Shown: piece after piece, positions 25,196 through 33,971 of the stretch
Layout of the letters: each line of letters opens with the position of its first letter
Numbering within the stretch: position 1 is the stretch's first letter
Assembly: GCF_004137245.1 (NCBI RefSeq)
Contig: NZ_SDWS01000001.1
Coordinates: 1-64,000, forward strand
Direction of reading: 5' to 3'
Length of the DNA: 64,000 bases
Origin: Nocardioides glacieisoli
Lineage (GTDB): Bacteria > Actinomycetota > Actinomycetes > Propionibacteriales > Nocardioidaceae
Translations under genes and position numbers: made by a program
The notes under the pieces: generated by a model
What the model saw: the letters and a program-made list of their open reading frames with translations, nothing else
What the model was told of the DNA's origin: nothing
Databases searched by the model: none

Positions 25196-26230
25196 ATGAC
25201 CATTCTCCGCACTTCGGTCGCGTGCTGCCTGACGGTCGCCGCGACGCTCGCAATCGCAGGTCCTCTGCCCTCCGGGGCCGCCACGGGCCAGGACAAGCCC
25301 TCGAACGTGACGTTCGTCGTGATCGGCGACGTCCCGTACGGCGCTGCCCAGATCGCTGCGTTCCCCGGATGGATCGACCGGATCAACGCCCAGCCGGGGC
25401 TCGACCTCGCGTTCCACGTCGGCGACATCAAGAACGGTTCGTCGCCCTGCACTGATGCGTACAACCAGATGATCCGCGAGCAGTTCGATCGCTTCGAGAT
25501 GCCGCTGCTCTACACGCCCGGCGACAACGAGTGGACCGACTGCCACCGACCGGCAGCCGGAGGGTACGACCCGCTCGAACGCCTCGACGCCGTACGAGCC
25601 ACGTTCTTCGAGACGCCTGGTCGGACGTTGGGCTCGCCGGCCCTGCGCGTCAGCAGCCAGGCGGATCTCGGCCTCCCGGAGAACCAGTCGCTCCGTGTGC
25701 GCGGCATCGAGATGGCGACCTTGCACGTGGTCGGCAGCAACAACGATCGCGCACCGTGGACCGGGTTGGGTCTCACGACACCGACGGATGGGCAGCTTGT
25801 CGAGGAGGCCCACCGGATGAGCGCAGTCATCGAGTCCGTCGAGGACACCTTCGACCGCGCCCGGCAGACCAATGCGCGCGCCGTCGTGCTCTTCCAGCAG
25901 GCCGACATGTTCGACCCGTTGTACCAGCCGGGATGGGATCTGAGCGCCTTCCAGCCCTTGGTGCAGGCGCTGGTCGACGAGGCGTCGACGTACGACGGCG
26001 AGGTCTACCTGTTCGACGGCGACAGCCACGTCTACAACGTCGACCGCCCGCTTGCGGCCGGGTCGCGCTGGCTGGCCATTCACGGGGTGACCGGTCAGGC
26101 CGACAACCTGGTGCGGGTCACTGTGGACGGGGAGGCGAACAACACGAACTTCCTCCAGGTGACCGTCAACCGCCCTGGTGCCGCGCAGGTGCTGGCGTGG
26201 ACGCGAGTGCCGTACGCAGACCAGCCCTGA
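25196..26230 (+). CDS. Secreted metallophosphoesterase-like protein
   Basis: 344 aa from ATG 25196, behind AGGAAAGGA. A signal peptide (about 1-29) precedes a calcineurin-like core: FVVIGDVPYG (D), FHVGDIKNG (GD), LYTPGDNEWTDCH (GDNE/H) and FDGDSHVYN (GDxH). Metal ligands of the family are thus mostly present. The preferred substrate cannot be told; homologues are often annotated as secreted phosphatases. It diverges from the esterase-like propeller gene across 166 bp. Confidence 0.82.
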   Translation: MTILRTSVACCLTVAATLAIAGPLPSGAATGQDKPSNVTFVVIGDVPYGAAQIAAFPGWIDRINAQPGLDLAFHVGDIKNGSSPCTDAYNQMIREQFDRFEMPLLYTPGDNEWTDCHRPAAGGYDPLERLDAVRATFFETPGRTLGSPALRVSSQADLGLPENQSLRVRGIEMATLHVVGSNNDRAPWTGLGLTTPTDGQLVEEAHRMSAVIESVEDTFDRARQTNARAVVLFQQADMFDPLYQPGWDLSAFQPLVQALVDEASTYDGEVYLFDGDSHVYNVDRPLAAGSRWLAIHGVTGQADNLVRVTVDGEANNTNFLQVTVNRPGAAQVLAWTRVPYADQP

Positions 26231-26297
26231 GGCCTCGCTCGGGCCGATGGAGATTCCAACCCCAAGGCGCGTCTCCTCGTCGTCCAGCACCGAACCG

Positions 26298-26671
26298 TCA
26301 GCACTGCCCGCGTGAGCGCCATGAACTGACGGCGGTTGCTGCGCTGAGCGGCGTCCACAGTGCCCGTTCGACGGGCGAGCGGGACGCGCCGTTGACCAGT
26401 GCGCCGACGGCCATGAACAGGCTCAGGGCCGTGAAGGCGCGCCGACGTGCCTGCGGTGAGCCGGGATCGCGCCACACGAGTACGGCGCCGGCGCAGTAGG
26501 CGACGCTCGCCGAGGCGCTCGCGGCGCGCAAGTGACTAGGGAGCGGGCCGTGGTGCGACCCCCCCCGTACGCCGCCCGCCCCCATGGAGCACCGGCTGCC
26601 AGCGCCGCTTGGAAGCCCGCGATCACCAGCAGCGCCGCCGCGGTCTCGCGCTGCGGGCGCGTGTCGGTCAT
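26298..26671 (-). pseudogene. Frameshifted small membrane protein gene
   Basis: ATG 26671 overlaps the Clp-N gene stop (ATGA). The first frame encodes MTDTRPQRETAAALLVIAGF and a first hydrophobic segment, then goes into Arg/Pro-rich nonsense after a run of eight C at about 26559-26566. Coding quality then continues in another frame: ASASVAYCAGAVLVW, ALSLFMAVGALVNGAS, LWTPLSAATAVSS, ending at 26298. The sum is a four-segment membrane protein of about 125 aa. Either a true pseudogene or a homopolymer sequencing error or phase-variable tract. Confidence 0.65.
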
Positions 26672-27165
26672 CGGGCCCCGAACTCCGAGACCGCTGCCAG
26701 TTCCTCCCGGTCGACTCCGAGCGACTCGAGAGCGCGGGCGAACGTGCCTCGCTCGAGCCGGCAGGCGGCGACCAGGACGTCAGCACCACGCAGGCGGGCC
26801 GGCCGTCTCGTCTTCGACAGCGCCACCGCGTCCTGGAAGACCTGCTGCGCCTGCGGCGTCGACCGCAGAGCTCCACGCGCAGGTGCCTGTAGCCGGGACG
26901 TGCCTGGAGCAGCGTCACCCACATCCACACCTACAGCGGACAGGGCATCGCGGTGGACGGACCCGATCGCGTCGCGCAGCTGTTGCGAATCCACGCCGAC
27001 AAGCGCGAGGGCAGCGGCGGCCGTGCCGTCTGGCAGGGCTGCTGCCGCCAGCACCAGGTGCTCCGGGCCAGGACGGTCTGCACCGCCCCGGCGGGCCTCG
27101 GCCTCCGCCTCCGTGAGCAGTCGCCCGATCGTGCGCACGTCTCGGCCGGCATCGAAGATCCTCAT
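26668..27165 (-). CDS. Clp N-terminal-domain protein
   Basis: 165 aa from ATG 27165 behind GAGGAGGAAG. Two Clp_N repeats are visible: about 13-70 (LLTEAEAEARRGGADRPGPEHLVLAAAAL...LALVGVDSQQLRDAI) and about 105-160 (VFQDAVALSKTRR...GADVLVAACRLERGTFARALESLGVDREEL). There is no AAA+ module, so this is a stand-alone adaptor-like or regulatory Clp-N protein. It lies downstream of a small HTH gene and upstream of a membrane-protein gene (ATGA overlap), forming a three-gene module with twin operators in front. Confidence 0.88.
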   Translation of the reverse strand: MRIFDAGRDVRTIGRLLTEAEAEARRGGADRPGPEHLVLAAAALPDGTAAAALALVGVDSQQLRDAIGSVHRDALSAVGVDVGDAAPGTSRLQAPARGALRSTPQAQQVFQDAVALSKTRRPARLRGADVLVAACRLERGTFARALESLGVDREELAAVSEFGAR

Positions 27166-27178
27166 CGCTTCCTCCTCG

Positions 27179-27400
27179 TCACGAGCCGCGCCTGGCACGG
27201 ACCTCGGCTGCAAACTTCTTGTGTGCTGCTTGTGCACTGATGTCGAGCGCCTGCCCGACCTGCGCCCACGTCCAGCCCTCGCTGATTGCCTCAGTCACCG
27301 CATCCAGCTCGAGCTGGTTGGCCAGTCTGCGCAAAGCAGTGACTGCAGCCAGAGCGGCCGCCGGCTCCTGAGCCGGCGGAAGCGCCTCGCGAACCTTCAT
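27179..27400 (-). CDS. Small HTH regulator of the Clp-N module
   Basis: 73 aa from ATG 27400 (the longer frame from 27439 would run through the operator). The helical protein ends WTWAQVGQALDISAQAAHKKFAAEVRARR, a helix-turn-helix typical of the small regulators that accompany Clp-N proteins in actinobacteria. It is probably autoregulatory through the two inverted repeats just upstream. Spacing to the Clp-N gene is 13 bp. Confidence 0.75.
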   Translation of the reverse strand: MKVREALPPAQEPAAALAAVTALRRLANQLELDAVTEAISEGWTWAQVGQALDISAQAAHKKFAAEVRARRGS

Positions 27401-27403
27401 GAC

Positions 27404-27446
27404 ATCAACATAGGTTGATAGAGGAGGCTCGTCAACCAAAATTGAT
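27404..27446. promoter_or_regulatory. Twin inverted-repeat operators upstream of the HTH/Clp-N module
   Basis: ATCAACATAGGTTGAT (27404-27419) is a perfect 6-bp inverted repeat with a 4-nt centre. GTCAACCAAAATTGAT (27431-27446) has the same form with one mismatch in each arm position. The starts are 27 bp apart. Consensus RTCAAC-N4-RTTGAT. Confidence 0.75.
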
Positions 27447-27956
27447 GTCGGAGAGGAGTGCCGTCCACGATCGCGAGGTCGCTGGGGGCCTTTTCGGCAA
27501 TCGATGACGAACGTTCGTCCCCCTTTCTAGTTCCGGAGCAACGCCTGACTTGGCAGGCAGCGCGCGCCGCGAAGGGACGTTCGCCTGGTCCGCGGCGATG
27601 GACGGCAGCGAGCCACAGATGGTGAGCAACGTGGTGAGCAAGGTGGTGAGCAAGGTGGTGAGCAGGATGGCCGGTCAGACGGGGCACGCGTCAACGTCAG
27701 TTGCGTTCGGTGCCACCTCGCCAGAACGCAGTGACGCCTGGCGGCGCGAGATCGGCGGCACCATCCGCCCCTTCGCCGTCGGGACGGACATCGCGCTAAT
27801 CGTTCGGGCTGACGTCTACGCCCGTGCAGCCGACCTCAGGCCGTAGGCGCGTACCCGAGCAGCACCGGACGACGCCGGAGACCACCGACTCGATGTCCGA
27901 ATTCCGCTGGCCATGTGTTGCTACTGAACTCATCCACCACATTGAGAGGACCTGCG
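27447..27956. other. About 510 bp with repeats but no certain gene
   Basis: Contains a perfect 14-bp palindrome GACGAACGTTCGTC (27506-27519) and four tandem 12-bp repeats (27619-27666). A plus-strand ORF at 27550-27846 spans the repeats but has weak codon bias and no recognisable domain; I do not call it. Confidence 0.5.
27619..27666. repeat. Four tandem 12-bp repeats
   Basis: Unit (G/A)TGGTGAGCAA(G/C) repeated four times head to tail, the last unit ending AGG. A whole number of codons per unit, so copy changes would not shift a frame. Confidence 0.9.
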
Positions 27957-28202
27957 ATGAGCTCGTCGACCACCACCACCATCAGCACCGTCTCCATTCC
28001 CGACGGCAAGGACGAGGACTTCCTCACCCTCGCCGAGGTCGCCGCCATCCTCCGCGTCCCCGTCAACACCCTGCGCTGGTGGCGCCAATGCGGTGACGGC
28101 CCGCGCTTCTTCAAGATCGGCCGCCACCTCCTCACCACGATCGGCGACCTCCGGACGTGGATCAACGAGCAGAAGGGTCGCGCCGACCCTGACATCGCCT
28201 GA
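27957..28202 (+). CDS. xis: Excisionase-type HTH protein
   Basis: 81 aa from ATG 27957 behind GAGAGGA. After a Ser/Thr-rich start, FLTLAEVAAILRVPVNTLRWWRQCGDGPRFFKIGRHLLTTIGDLRTWI is a complete winged-helix excisionase/MerR-like domain. It lies 158 bp upstream of the tyrosine integrase on the same strand, the standard xis-int order, so it probably directs excision of the element that ends at tRNA-Lys. Confidence 0.85.
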   Translation: MSSSTTTTISTVSIPDGKDEDFLTLAEVAAILRVPVNTLRWWRQCGDGPRFFKIGRHLLTTIGDLRTWINEQKGRADPDIA

Positions 28203-28360
28203 CCCCCGCGTTGGTGCGCACAAACGATCCACAGGCTGCCTATGGCTCGCGTACTCCACAGTTCCCGCCCTGCGATGACGAGGTGGTCGGACGCGACAGG
28301 TTGGATCTGCAACACACAGCTGCCACGGGTTCGAGGCCACCAAGGAGGGAAGGCGAGACG

Positions 28361-29506
28361 ATGCGGAGCGGACGACCACCGCTGACGGTGGGCACGTGGG
28401 GCGACATCAGCACCCTGCGGATGCCGAACGGGAGCTGGCGTGCGCGCAGCCGGTACCGCGACTACGACGGGACCGTCTCCCAGATCGCTCGATTTCGTCC
28501 CACCAAGACCGAGGCGGTCTCAGCGCTGAAGCTCGCCATCACCGAGCGCCAGGACCCCACCGCATCTGCGGTCACCGGTCACATGCGCGTCACGGCCCTC
28601 ATCGAGGTGTACCTCGAGGACGTCGCCGCCCGCGCCAGCCTCGCCCCGTCGAGCCGCGAGCGCTACGTCAAGCTTGCCGCCGACCTCGTCAGGCCCGGCA
28701 TGGGTGACCTGCAGGTCCGTGAGATCACCGTCCCGGCCATCAACCGATTCCTCGCCGCGATCGCCCGCAAGCACGGCTACGCCACAGCAAAGTTGACCCG
28801 CTCGGTGCTCAGCGGCATGGTCCAGCTCGCCATCGACCATGGCGCGCTGCGGGACAACCCGGTCCGACAGGCACGCCGCCTGGAGGCTCCGCGACGCCAG
28901 TCACCCCGGGCGCTCACCGTCGCCGAGCACGCCGAGCTGCTCGCCAAGGCGTCTGCCGACCACAAGGCACGCGAGATGGACCTCGTGGACCTCATCGAGT
29001 TCCTTTCCGCGACCGGCAGCCGCATCGGCGAGGCCAGCGCCGTTCGCCCGCGCTACCTCGACCTCGACGCAGGCGTCGTCGAGATCACCGCCACCGCCAC
29101 CGACGGCGGCATCCAGGAATGGACCAAGACCGACGCCGGCTGGCGGGTCCTCGCCCTCCCGCCGCACGTGGTCGCGACGCTGAGGCGTCGCATCGCCGAC
29201 CCGGCCATCAATACCGACGAGGTGCTCTTCCCCTCACCGCTCGGCAGGGTCCGCAACCGGTCCAACACGACGGGCGAGCTGCGCCGGCTCTTCGACCGCA
29301 TCGGGTTCGACTGGGTCACCTCTCACACCTTCCGCAAGACGGTCGCCACCCGGCTCGACGAGGCCGGCATCAGCGCCCGCCAGATCGCAGACCAGCTCGG
29401 TCACCGCAACCCGTCGATGACCACCGACGTCTACATGGGCCGCAAGACGACCGTCGCTGCGGCGGCCGAGATCCTGGCCCGGCCGACGGCTGGCGCCGAC
29501 GTCTGA
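28361..29506 (+). CDS. int: Tyrosine-family site-specific integrase
   Basis: 381 aa from ATG 28361, behind AAGGAGGGA. N-terminal arm-binding part (about 1-60), SAM-like core-binding domain (about 70-165), catalytic domain about 175-370. Catalytic residues visible: Arg221 (TGSRIGEA), His322 and Arg325 (HTFRKT), His348 (LGHRN) and nucleophile Tyr358 (VYMGR). All are intact. The gene's 3' end is 122 bp from the 3' end of tRNA-Lys, the usual place of integration for this class, so the element lies to the left. Confidence 0.95.
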   Translation: MRSGRPPLTVGTWGDISTLRMPNGSWRARSRYRDYDGTVSQIARFRPTKTEAVSALKLAITERQDPTASAVTGHMRVTALIEVYLEDVAARASLAPSSRERYVKLAADLVRPGMGDLQVREITVPAINRFLAAIARKHGYATAKLTRSVLSGMVQLAIDHGALRDNPVRQARRLEAPRRQSPRALTVAEHAELLAKASADHKAREMDLVDLIEFLSATGSRIGEASAVRPRYLDLDAGVVEITATATDGGIQEWTKTDAGWRVLALPPHVVATLRRRIADPAINTDEVLFPSPLGRVRNRSNTTGELRRLFDRIGFDWVTSHTFRKTVATRLDEAGISARQIADQLGHRNPSMTTDVYMGRKTTVAAAAEILARPTAGADV

Positions 29507-29587
29507 ATCCGCGAGCATGCGGTCGGGAGGCGCCCGAAGGCCGCGGACTTTTCGGGCACTTTTCGGGCACTTCGCCGACAACGAAAG

Positions 29588-29621
29588 AGCCCCTGACCTG
29601 CGTTTCCGCTGGTCAGGGGCT
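29588..29621. terminator. Terminator downstream of tRNA-Lys and integrase
   Basis: AGCCCCTGACC, 12-nt loop, GGTCAGGGGCT: 11 perfect pairs. It is 3' of the minus-strand tRNA and of the plus-strand integrase, so it can serve both. Confidence 0.8.
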
Positions 29622-29628
29622 TGATCGG

Positions 29629-29701
<73 letters not shown>

Positions 29702-29768
29702 ATGCGGTGAAGCGAGTAGAACTCTACAGCCCGGTCTCGGGCAGGCGAAATCGGGATCCCGGGCCGGC

Positions 29769-31337
29769 TCAGAGTTCCGCGAGGACCGCCTGTGCGGCGT
29801 TGTGGCCGCCGAGTCCGGACACTGCCCCGCCGCGACGCGCGCCCGATCCGCACAGCAGCACGGCGTCGTGCTCGGTCTGCACGCCCCACTGCTGGGCGGG
29901 GGTGTCGAGGCGCGACCGGTTGGGTGCCCAGGGCCACTCGAGGTCGCCGTGGAAGATGTGCCCGCCCGGCATCGCGAGGTCCTTCTCGACGTCCTGCGGG
30001 ATCTTCGCCTCGATGCACGGCTTGCCGTCGGCGTCCCTCGCGAGGCAGTCCGCGAGCGGCTCGGCGAGCACCGCGTCGATCGAGGCGAGCGCACGGCTGA
30101 CGGCGGTGTCGCGGGCGCCGGGATCGGCGTCGAACAGGTCGGCGGGGACGTGCAGCCCGAAGTAGGTCAGCGTGTGCGCGGAGCCGGCTCGGTCGCCGAG
30201 GATCGAGGGGTCGGTGAGGCTGTGGCAGTAGACCTCGCCCGGCATCGGGTCGGGCACCTGCCCGCCGGCAGCGGCGTCGTACGCCCGCTCGAGCTGGGTG
30301 TAGTCCTCGGCGAGGTGCAGCGTGCCGGCGAACGCGACCTCCGGGTCGGCGCCGGACTTCAGCGCCGGGAGCCGGTCGAGCAGGAAGTTGATCTTGAGCT
30401 GCGAGCCGGACGGCTTGGTCTCGGCCTCCTCGCCCTCCCCGAGCAGGATCCGGAGCACCCACGGCGCCACGCCCGCGAGCACCCGCCGACCGGTCACGGA
30501 GTGCTGGCCGTCGCCGTCGTGCCAGTCGACCTCGGCGCCGTCGGGCCCGGGCGTGATCGCGCTGACGCCGGCCCCGGTGATGATCTCGGCGCCGGCCTCG
30601 ACGGCCGCCTTCGCGAGGGCGTCGGTCACCGCGCCCATGCCCCCGATCGGCACGCGCCACTCGCCGGTGCCGTTGCCGATCAGGTGGTAGAGGAAGCAGC
30701 GGTTCTGGATCAGCGACGGGTCGTCCATCGACGCGAACGTGCCGATCAGGGCGTCGGTGGCGACGACCCCGCGCACGGTGTCGTCTGCGAACCGCGACGT
30801 GATCGCCCGCCCCAGGGGCTGCTCCACGACATCGGCCCATGTCGTCGGGTCGACCAGCGAGCGGACCTCGCGCTCGAGGGGGAGGGGCTGCATGAGGGTC
30901 GGCGCCACGGCCTCGGCGACGCGGCCGACCTCGGCGTAGAACGCCTGCCAGGCGGCGTACTCCTCGTCACTGCCGGTGAGGTCGCGGAAGGAGGCGCGCG
31001 TCGCCTCGCCCTCCGGGCGCTCGACGAGCAGGCCGCCGGAGCGCTCGCCGCGGAGCCAGGGGGTGTACGACGCAGTGGTGCGCGATGCGAGCCGGACGTC
31101 GAGGCCCAGGTCGGCCATCAGCTGCTCCGGCATCAGGCTCACGAGGTAGGAGTAGCGCGACAGCCGCGCGGGATGTCCGGAGAAGGGCTCGACCGAGACG
31201 GCCGCACCGCCGGTGTGGTCGAGCCGCTCGAGCACCACGACCGAGAGGCCGGCGCGGGCGAGGTAGGCGGCGCTGACCAACGCGTTGTGACCGCCGCCGA
31301 CCACGACGACGTCATAGGACTGGGAGCCGGAAAGCAT
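29769..31337 (-). CDS. FAD-dependent oxidoreductase, phytoene-desaturase-like
   Basis: 522 aa from ATG 31337. N-terminal dinucleotide site YDVVVVGGGHNALVSAAYLARAGLSVVVLER (GxGxxG-like, Glu for the FAD ribose) and the C-terminal FAD segment LLCGSGARRGGAVSGLGGHNAAQAVL. The family is the NAD(P)/FAD-dependent desaturase/isomerase group (CrtI/PDS-like, PYROXD2-like). No carotenoid genes are nearby, so a pigment role is not supported; the substrate is unknown. It diverges from the universal stress gene. Confidence 0.85.
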   Translation of the reverse strand: MLSGSQSYDVVVVGGGHNALVSAAYLARAGLSVVVLERLDHTGGAAVSVEPFSGHPARLSRYSYLVSLMPEQLMADLGLDVRLASRTTASYTPWLRGERSGGLLVERPEGEATRASFRDLTGSDEEYAAWQAFYAEVGRVAEAVAPTLMQPLPLEREVRSLVDPTTWADVVEQPLGRAITSRFADDTVRGVVATDALIGTFASMDDPSLIQNRCFLYHLIGNGTGEWRVPIGGMGAVTDALAKAAVEAGAEIITGAGVSAITPGPDGAEVDWHDGDGQHSVTGRRVLAGVAPWVLRILLGEGEEAETKPSGSQLKINFLLDRLPALKSGADPEVAFAGTLHLAEDYTQLERAYDAAAGGQVPDPMPGEVYCHSLTDPSILGDRAGSAHTLTYFGLHVPADLFDADPGARDTAVSRALASIDAVLAEPLADCLARDADGKPCIEAKIPQDVEKDLAMPGGHIFHGDLEWPWAPNRSRLDTPAQQWGVQTEHDAVLLCGSGARRGGAVSGLGGHNAAQAVLAEL

Positions 31338-31455
31338 CCGGACAACGTAGTCCCTCGTCAGGGTCCTTCGCCGGGCGCCACCGGGTCCAAGGACCCTTCG
31401 CGTCGGCGGCGCCCCGGCGGACAGTGGTTCCACCAGACCAGTGGAGGAGCACGTC

Positions 31456-32382
31456 ATGACCGAGCAGCAGACCAACGGGCGTCCCGTCGTCGTCGGAGTG
31501 GGGACGACGGAGGTGGACTCCGCCCTCGAGTACGCCGCCGAGGAAGCCGTGCGTGCTGGGTGCGGCCTGCACCTGGTGCACGCCGTCCACCTGATGCCCG
31601 ACGGGCCGCGGGGCACGCTCGTCCCGCAGGCGGACCTGGACATGTGGGGACGCGAGACGCTGGACCGCGCCGTGAAGACGGCGGAGGAGCTCGTGGCCGG
31701 CGCGGTGCCGGTGACGCACGAGCTGCGCCACGGCACGCCCGTCGAGGTGCTGACGGAGATCGCCGCCACGGCACGCACGCTCGTGCTCGAGCACCGGCAC
31801 CTCTCCCGGGTGGCGCGCGTCGTCAACCGCACCATCGCCGGTGGTGTCGCCGCCCGCGTGCACGTGCCGGTCGTGGCCGTGCCCAGTGGCTGGAAGCGAT
31901 CCGGAGGCTCACCTGTCGTCGTCGCCGGTGTCGACGTGCCCGAGCGCTCGGCGGAGGTGTTGTCGGCGGCCGTGGCCGAGTCCCGTGCGCGGGGCGCGAT
32001 GCTGACCGTCGTGCACTCGTGGGCGATGCCCGTGCACTACGAGGGAGTGCCCGTCGAGCCCGCTGAGCACGCGCGCTGGACCGACCGGTCGAAGGCCGAG
32101 GTTCGCGCGGCGCTCGACGCGTTGGGCGACGAGTCCGTGGCCATCGAGGCCGAGGTCGTGGTCCACCCCGGGCGTGCCATCGAGGCGATCCTCGGCGCCG
32201 CGGAGGGAGCCGACCTGCTGGTGATCGGTCGCCACGACCCGCTCGTGCCCTACGGCTCGCACATCGGCCCGGTTGCCCGGGCAGTGCTGCGCGAGGCCAC
32301 CTGCCCGGTCCTGCTCGCCAGCCCGGAAGCCTCGCGCCACAAGGCGCAACCGGCCGGCATCAGTGGCCGGCACGGCTCCTGA
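31456..32382 (+). CDS. Tandem universal stress protein (UspA)
   Basis: 308 aa from ATG 31456. Two UspA domains: about 10-145 (PVVVGVGTTEVDSALEYAAEEA ... VARVVNRTIAGGVAARVHVPVVAVPSG) and about 155-298 (VVVAGVDVPERSAEVLSAAVAESRARGA ... DLLVIGRHDPLVPYGSHIGPVARAVLREATCPVLLA). The second has a G-x2-G-x9-G(S/H)-like loop; the ATP-binding motif is only partly conserved in both. Tandem Usp proteins are common in actinobacteria under hypoxia or stress control. Confidence 0.9.
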   Translation: MTEQQTNGRPVVVGVGTTEVDSALEYAAEEAVRAGCGLHLVHAVHLMPDGPRGTLVPQADLDMWGRETLDRAVKTAEELVAGAVPVTHELRHGTPVEVLTEIAATARTLVLEHRHLSRVARVVNRTIAGGVAARVHVPVVAVPSGWKRSGGSPVVVAGVDVPERSAEVLSAAVAESRARGAMLTVVHSWAMPVHYEGVPVEPAEHARWTDRSKAEVRAALDALGDESVAIEAEVVVHPGRAIEAILGAAEGADLLVIGRHDPLVPYGSHIGPVARAVLREATCPVLLASPEASRHKAQPAGISGRHGS

Positions 32383-32400
32383 GCAGCACCCGGCCGCAGG

Positions 32401-33906
32401 TCAGTGCGAGGGCAGTGACCCGGTGAGCCGCTCGTGCCGCTCGGCACTCGCGGGGTTGAGCCCGACGATCTCGACGGTCTTGCCCTTGCGCTCGTACTTC
32501 GTGGTGATCGCGTCGAGCGAGGCCACGGTGGAGGCGTCCCAGACGTGGGAGTCGGTGAGGTCGATGACGACCTGGTCGGGGTCCTCGGCGTAGTCGAACT
32601 GGGTGTAGAGGTCGTTCGACGAGGCGAAGAAGAGCTGGCCGGTCACCCGGTAGACGGCGGTCGAGACACCCTTGCGGTCCTCGATCACCTCGCGCTGGAC
32701 CTCGGTGAGGTGGGCGACGCGGCGGGCGAAGAGGGTCATCGCGACGAGGACGCCGACCACGACGCCGATGGCGAGGTTGTGCGTCGCCACGGTGACGGCG
32801 ACGGTCGCGACCATCACGGTGGTCTCCGACTTCGGCATCCGGCGCAGGGTGGCCGGCTGGATCGAGTGCCAGTCGAAGGTGCCGACCGAGACCAGGATCA
32901 TGACCGCGACCAGCGCGGCCATCGGGATGATCGCGACGACGTCCCCGAGGCCGACCACGAGGATGAGCAGGAAGACGCCGGCGAGGAACGTCGAGATCCG
33001 CGTGCGGGCGCGGGAGACGTTCACGTTGATGAGGGTCTGGCCGATCATGGCGCAGCCGCCCATTCCGCCGAAGAAGCCGGTGATGACGTTGGCGGCACCC
33101 TGGCCCCACGACTCGCGCGTCTTGTTGGAGTGGGTGTCGGTGATGTCGTCGACCAGCTTGGCCGTCAGCAGTGACTCGAGCAGTCCGACGAGCGCCATTG
33201 CCAGCGCGTAGGGAGCGATGACCTGCAGCGTCTCGAGCGTCCACGGGACATCGGGGAAGAACAGGGCGGGCAGGCTGTCGGGCAGCTCGCCCTCGTCGCC
33301 GACGTCGGGCACGGAGATCGCTGCCAGCACGGTGAAGCCGGTGAGCGCGACGATCGCGACGAGCGGAGCGGGTACGACGGTGGTGACCCTCGGCAGCGCG
33401 ACCATGATCGCGAGACCGGCGGCGACCATCGGGTAGACCAGCCACGGCACGTCGACCAGGTAGGGGATCTGCGCCACGAAGATGAGGATCGCGAGGGCGT
33501 TGACGAACCCGACCATGACCGAGCGCGGGATGAAGCGCATCAGCTTGCCGAAGCCGCCGAGACCGAGGGCGATCTGGATGACACCGCCGAGCAGCACCGT
33601 GGCGACGAGGTAGTCGTAGCCGTGGTCGCGCATCACCGGGGCGATCACCAGTGCGACCGCGCCGGTCGCGGCCGAAATCATCGCTGGACGACCGCCGAGG
33701 AAGGCGATCGACACCGCCATCGTGAACGAGGCGAAGAGACCGATGCGCGGGTCGACCCCGGCGATGATCGAGAACGAGATCGCCTCGGGGATGAGTGCGA
33801 GCGCGACGACGAGGCCGGCGAGGACCTCGGTGCGCAGCATCTTCGGGGAGCGCAGCGCGTTGCGGACGGTGGGCTCGAGGTGGTCGGTGGTGGCAGGCTG
33901 GGGCAC
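32401..33906 (-). CDS. SulP-family anion transporter with STAS domain
   Basis: About 501 aa from GTG 33906; GTG 33927 is an alternative but lies inside the MerR-type palindrome. Ten or more hydrophobic helices (about 30-390) with SulP motifs: ISFSIIAGVDPRIGLFASF, GGRPAMISAATGAVALV and GGMGGCAMIGQTLINVNVSRARTRIS. The C-terminal STAS domain (about 400-495) shows VYRVTGQLFFASSNDLYTQFDY and VVIDLTDSHVWDASTVASLD. Such proteins carry sulfate, bicarbonate or related anions; the substrate here is not determined. It diverges from a MerR gene. Confidence 0.9.
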   Translation of the reverse strand: MPQPATTDHLEPTVRNALRSPKMLRTEVLAGLVVALALIPEAISFSIIAGVDPRIGLFASFTMAVSIAFLGGRPAMISAATGAVALVIAPVMRDHGYDYLVATVLLGGVIQIALGLGGFGKLMRFIPRSVMVGFVNALAILIFVAQIPYLVDVPWLVYPMVAAGLAIMVALPRVTTVVPAPLVAIVALTGFTVLAAISVPDVGDEGELPDSLPALFFPDVPWTLETLQVIAPYALAMALVGLLESLLTAKLVDDITDTHSNKTRESWGQGAANVITGFFGGMGGCAMIGQTLINVNVSRARTRISTFLAGVFLLILVVGLGDVVAIIPMAALVAVMILVSVGTFDWHSIQPATLRRMPKSETTVMVATVAVTVATHNLAIGVVVGVLVAMTLFARRVAHLTEVQREVIEDRKGVSTAVYRVTGQLFFASSNDLYTQFDYAEDPDQVVIDLTDSHVWDASTVASLDAITTKYERKGKTVEIVGLNPASAERHERLTGSLPSH

Positions 33907-33913
33907 GGTCGGG

Positions 33914-33941
33914 AACTCTAACCTCACGTAAGGGTAGAGTT
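33914..33941. promoter_or_regulatory. MerR-type operator between sulP and merR genes
   Basis: A 28-bp imperfect palindrome with arms AACTCTA and TAGAGTT, 12 of 14 pairs matching across the centre ACGT. TAGAGT on the plus strand can be the -10 of the MerR gene. It lies in the short gap between divergent genes, as is usual for autoregulated MerR promoters. Confidence 0.75.
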
Positions 33942-33971
33942 GGAATCCGGACGACGACGAGAGGCACGCGC

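Noticed and set aside
27550-27846. 98-aa ORF spanning the 12-bp repeats
   Set aside because: Its central VVSK repeats simply translate the tandem DNA repeats, and the flanks lack codon bias or homology that I can see.
29550-29572. Direct repeat TTTTCGGGCAC (two copies) as attachment core
   Set aside because: It is tandem, outside the tRNA and not repeated at a distance, so it does not fit an att site.
29802-32066. 754-aa plus-strand ORF
   Set aside because: Runs antisense through the FAD oxidoreductase gene and out of frame through the Usp gene; composition is that of a shadow frame.
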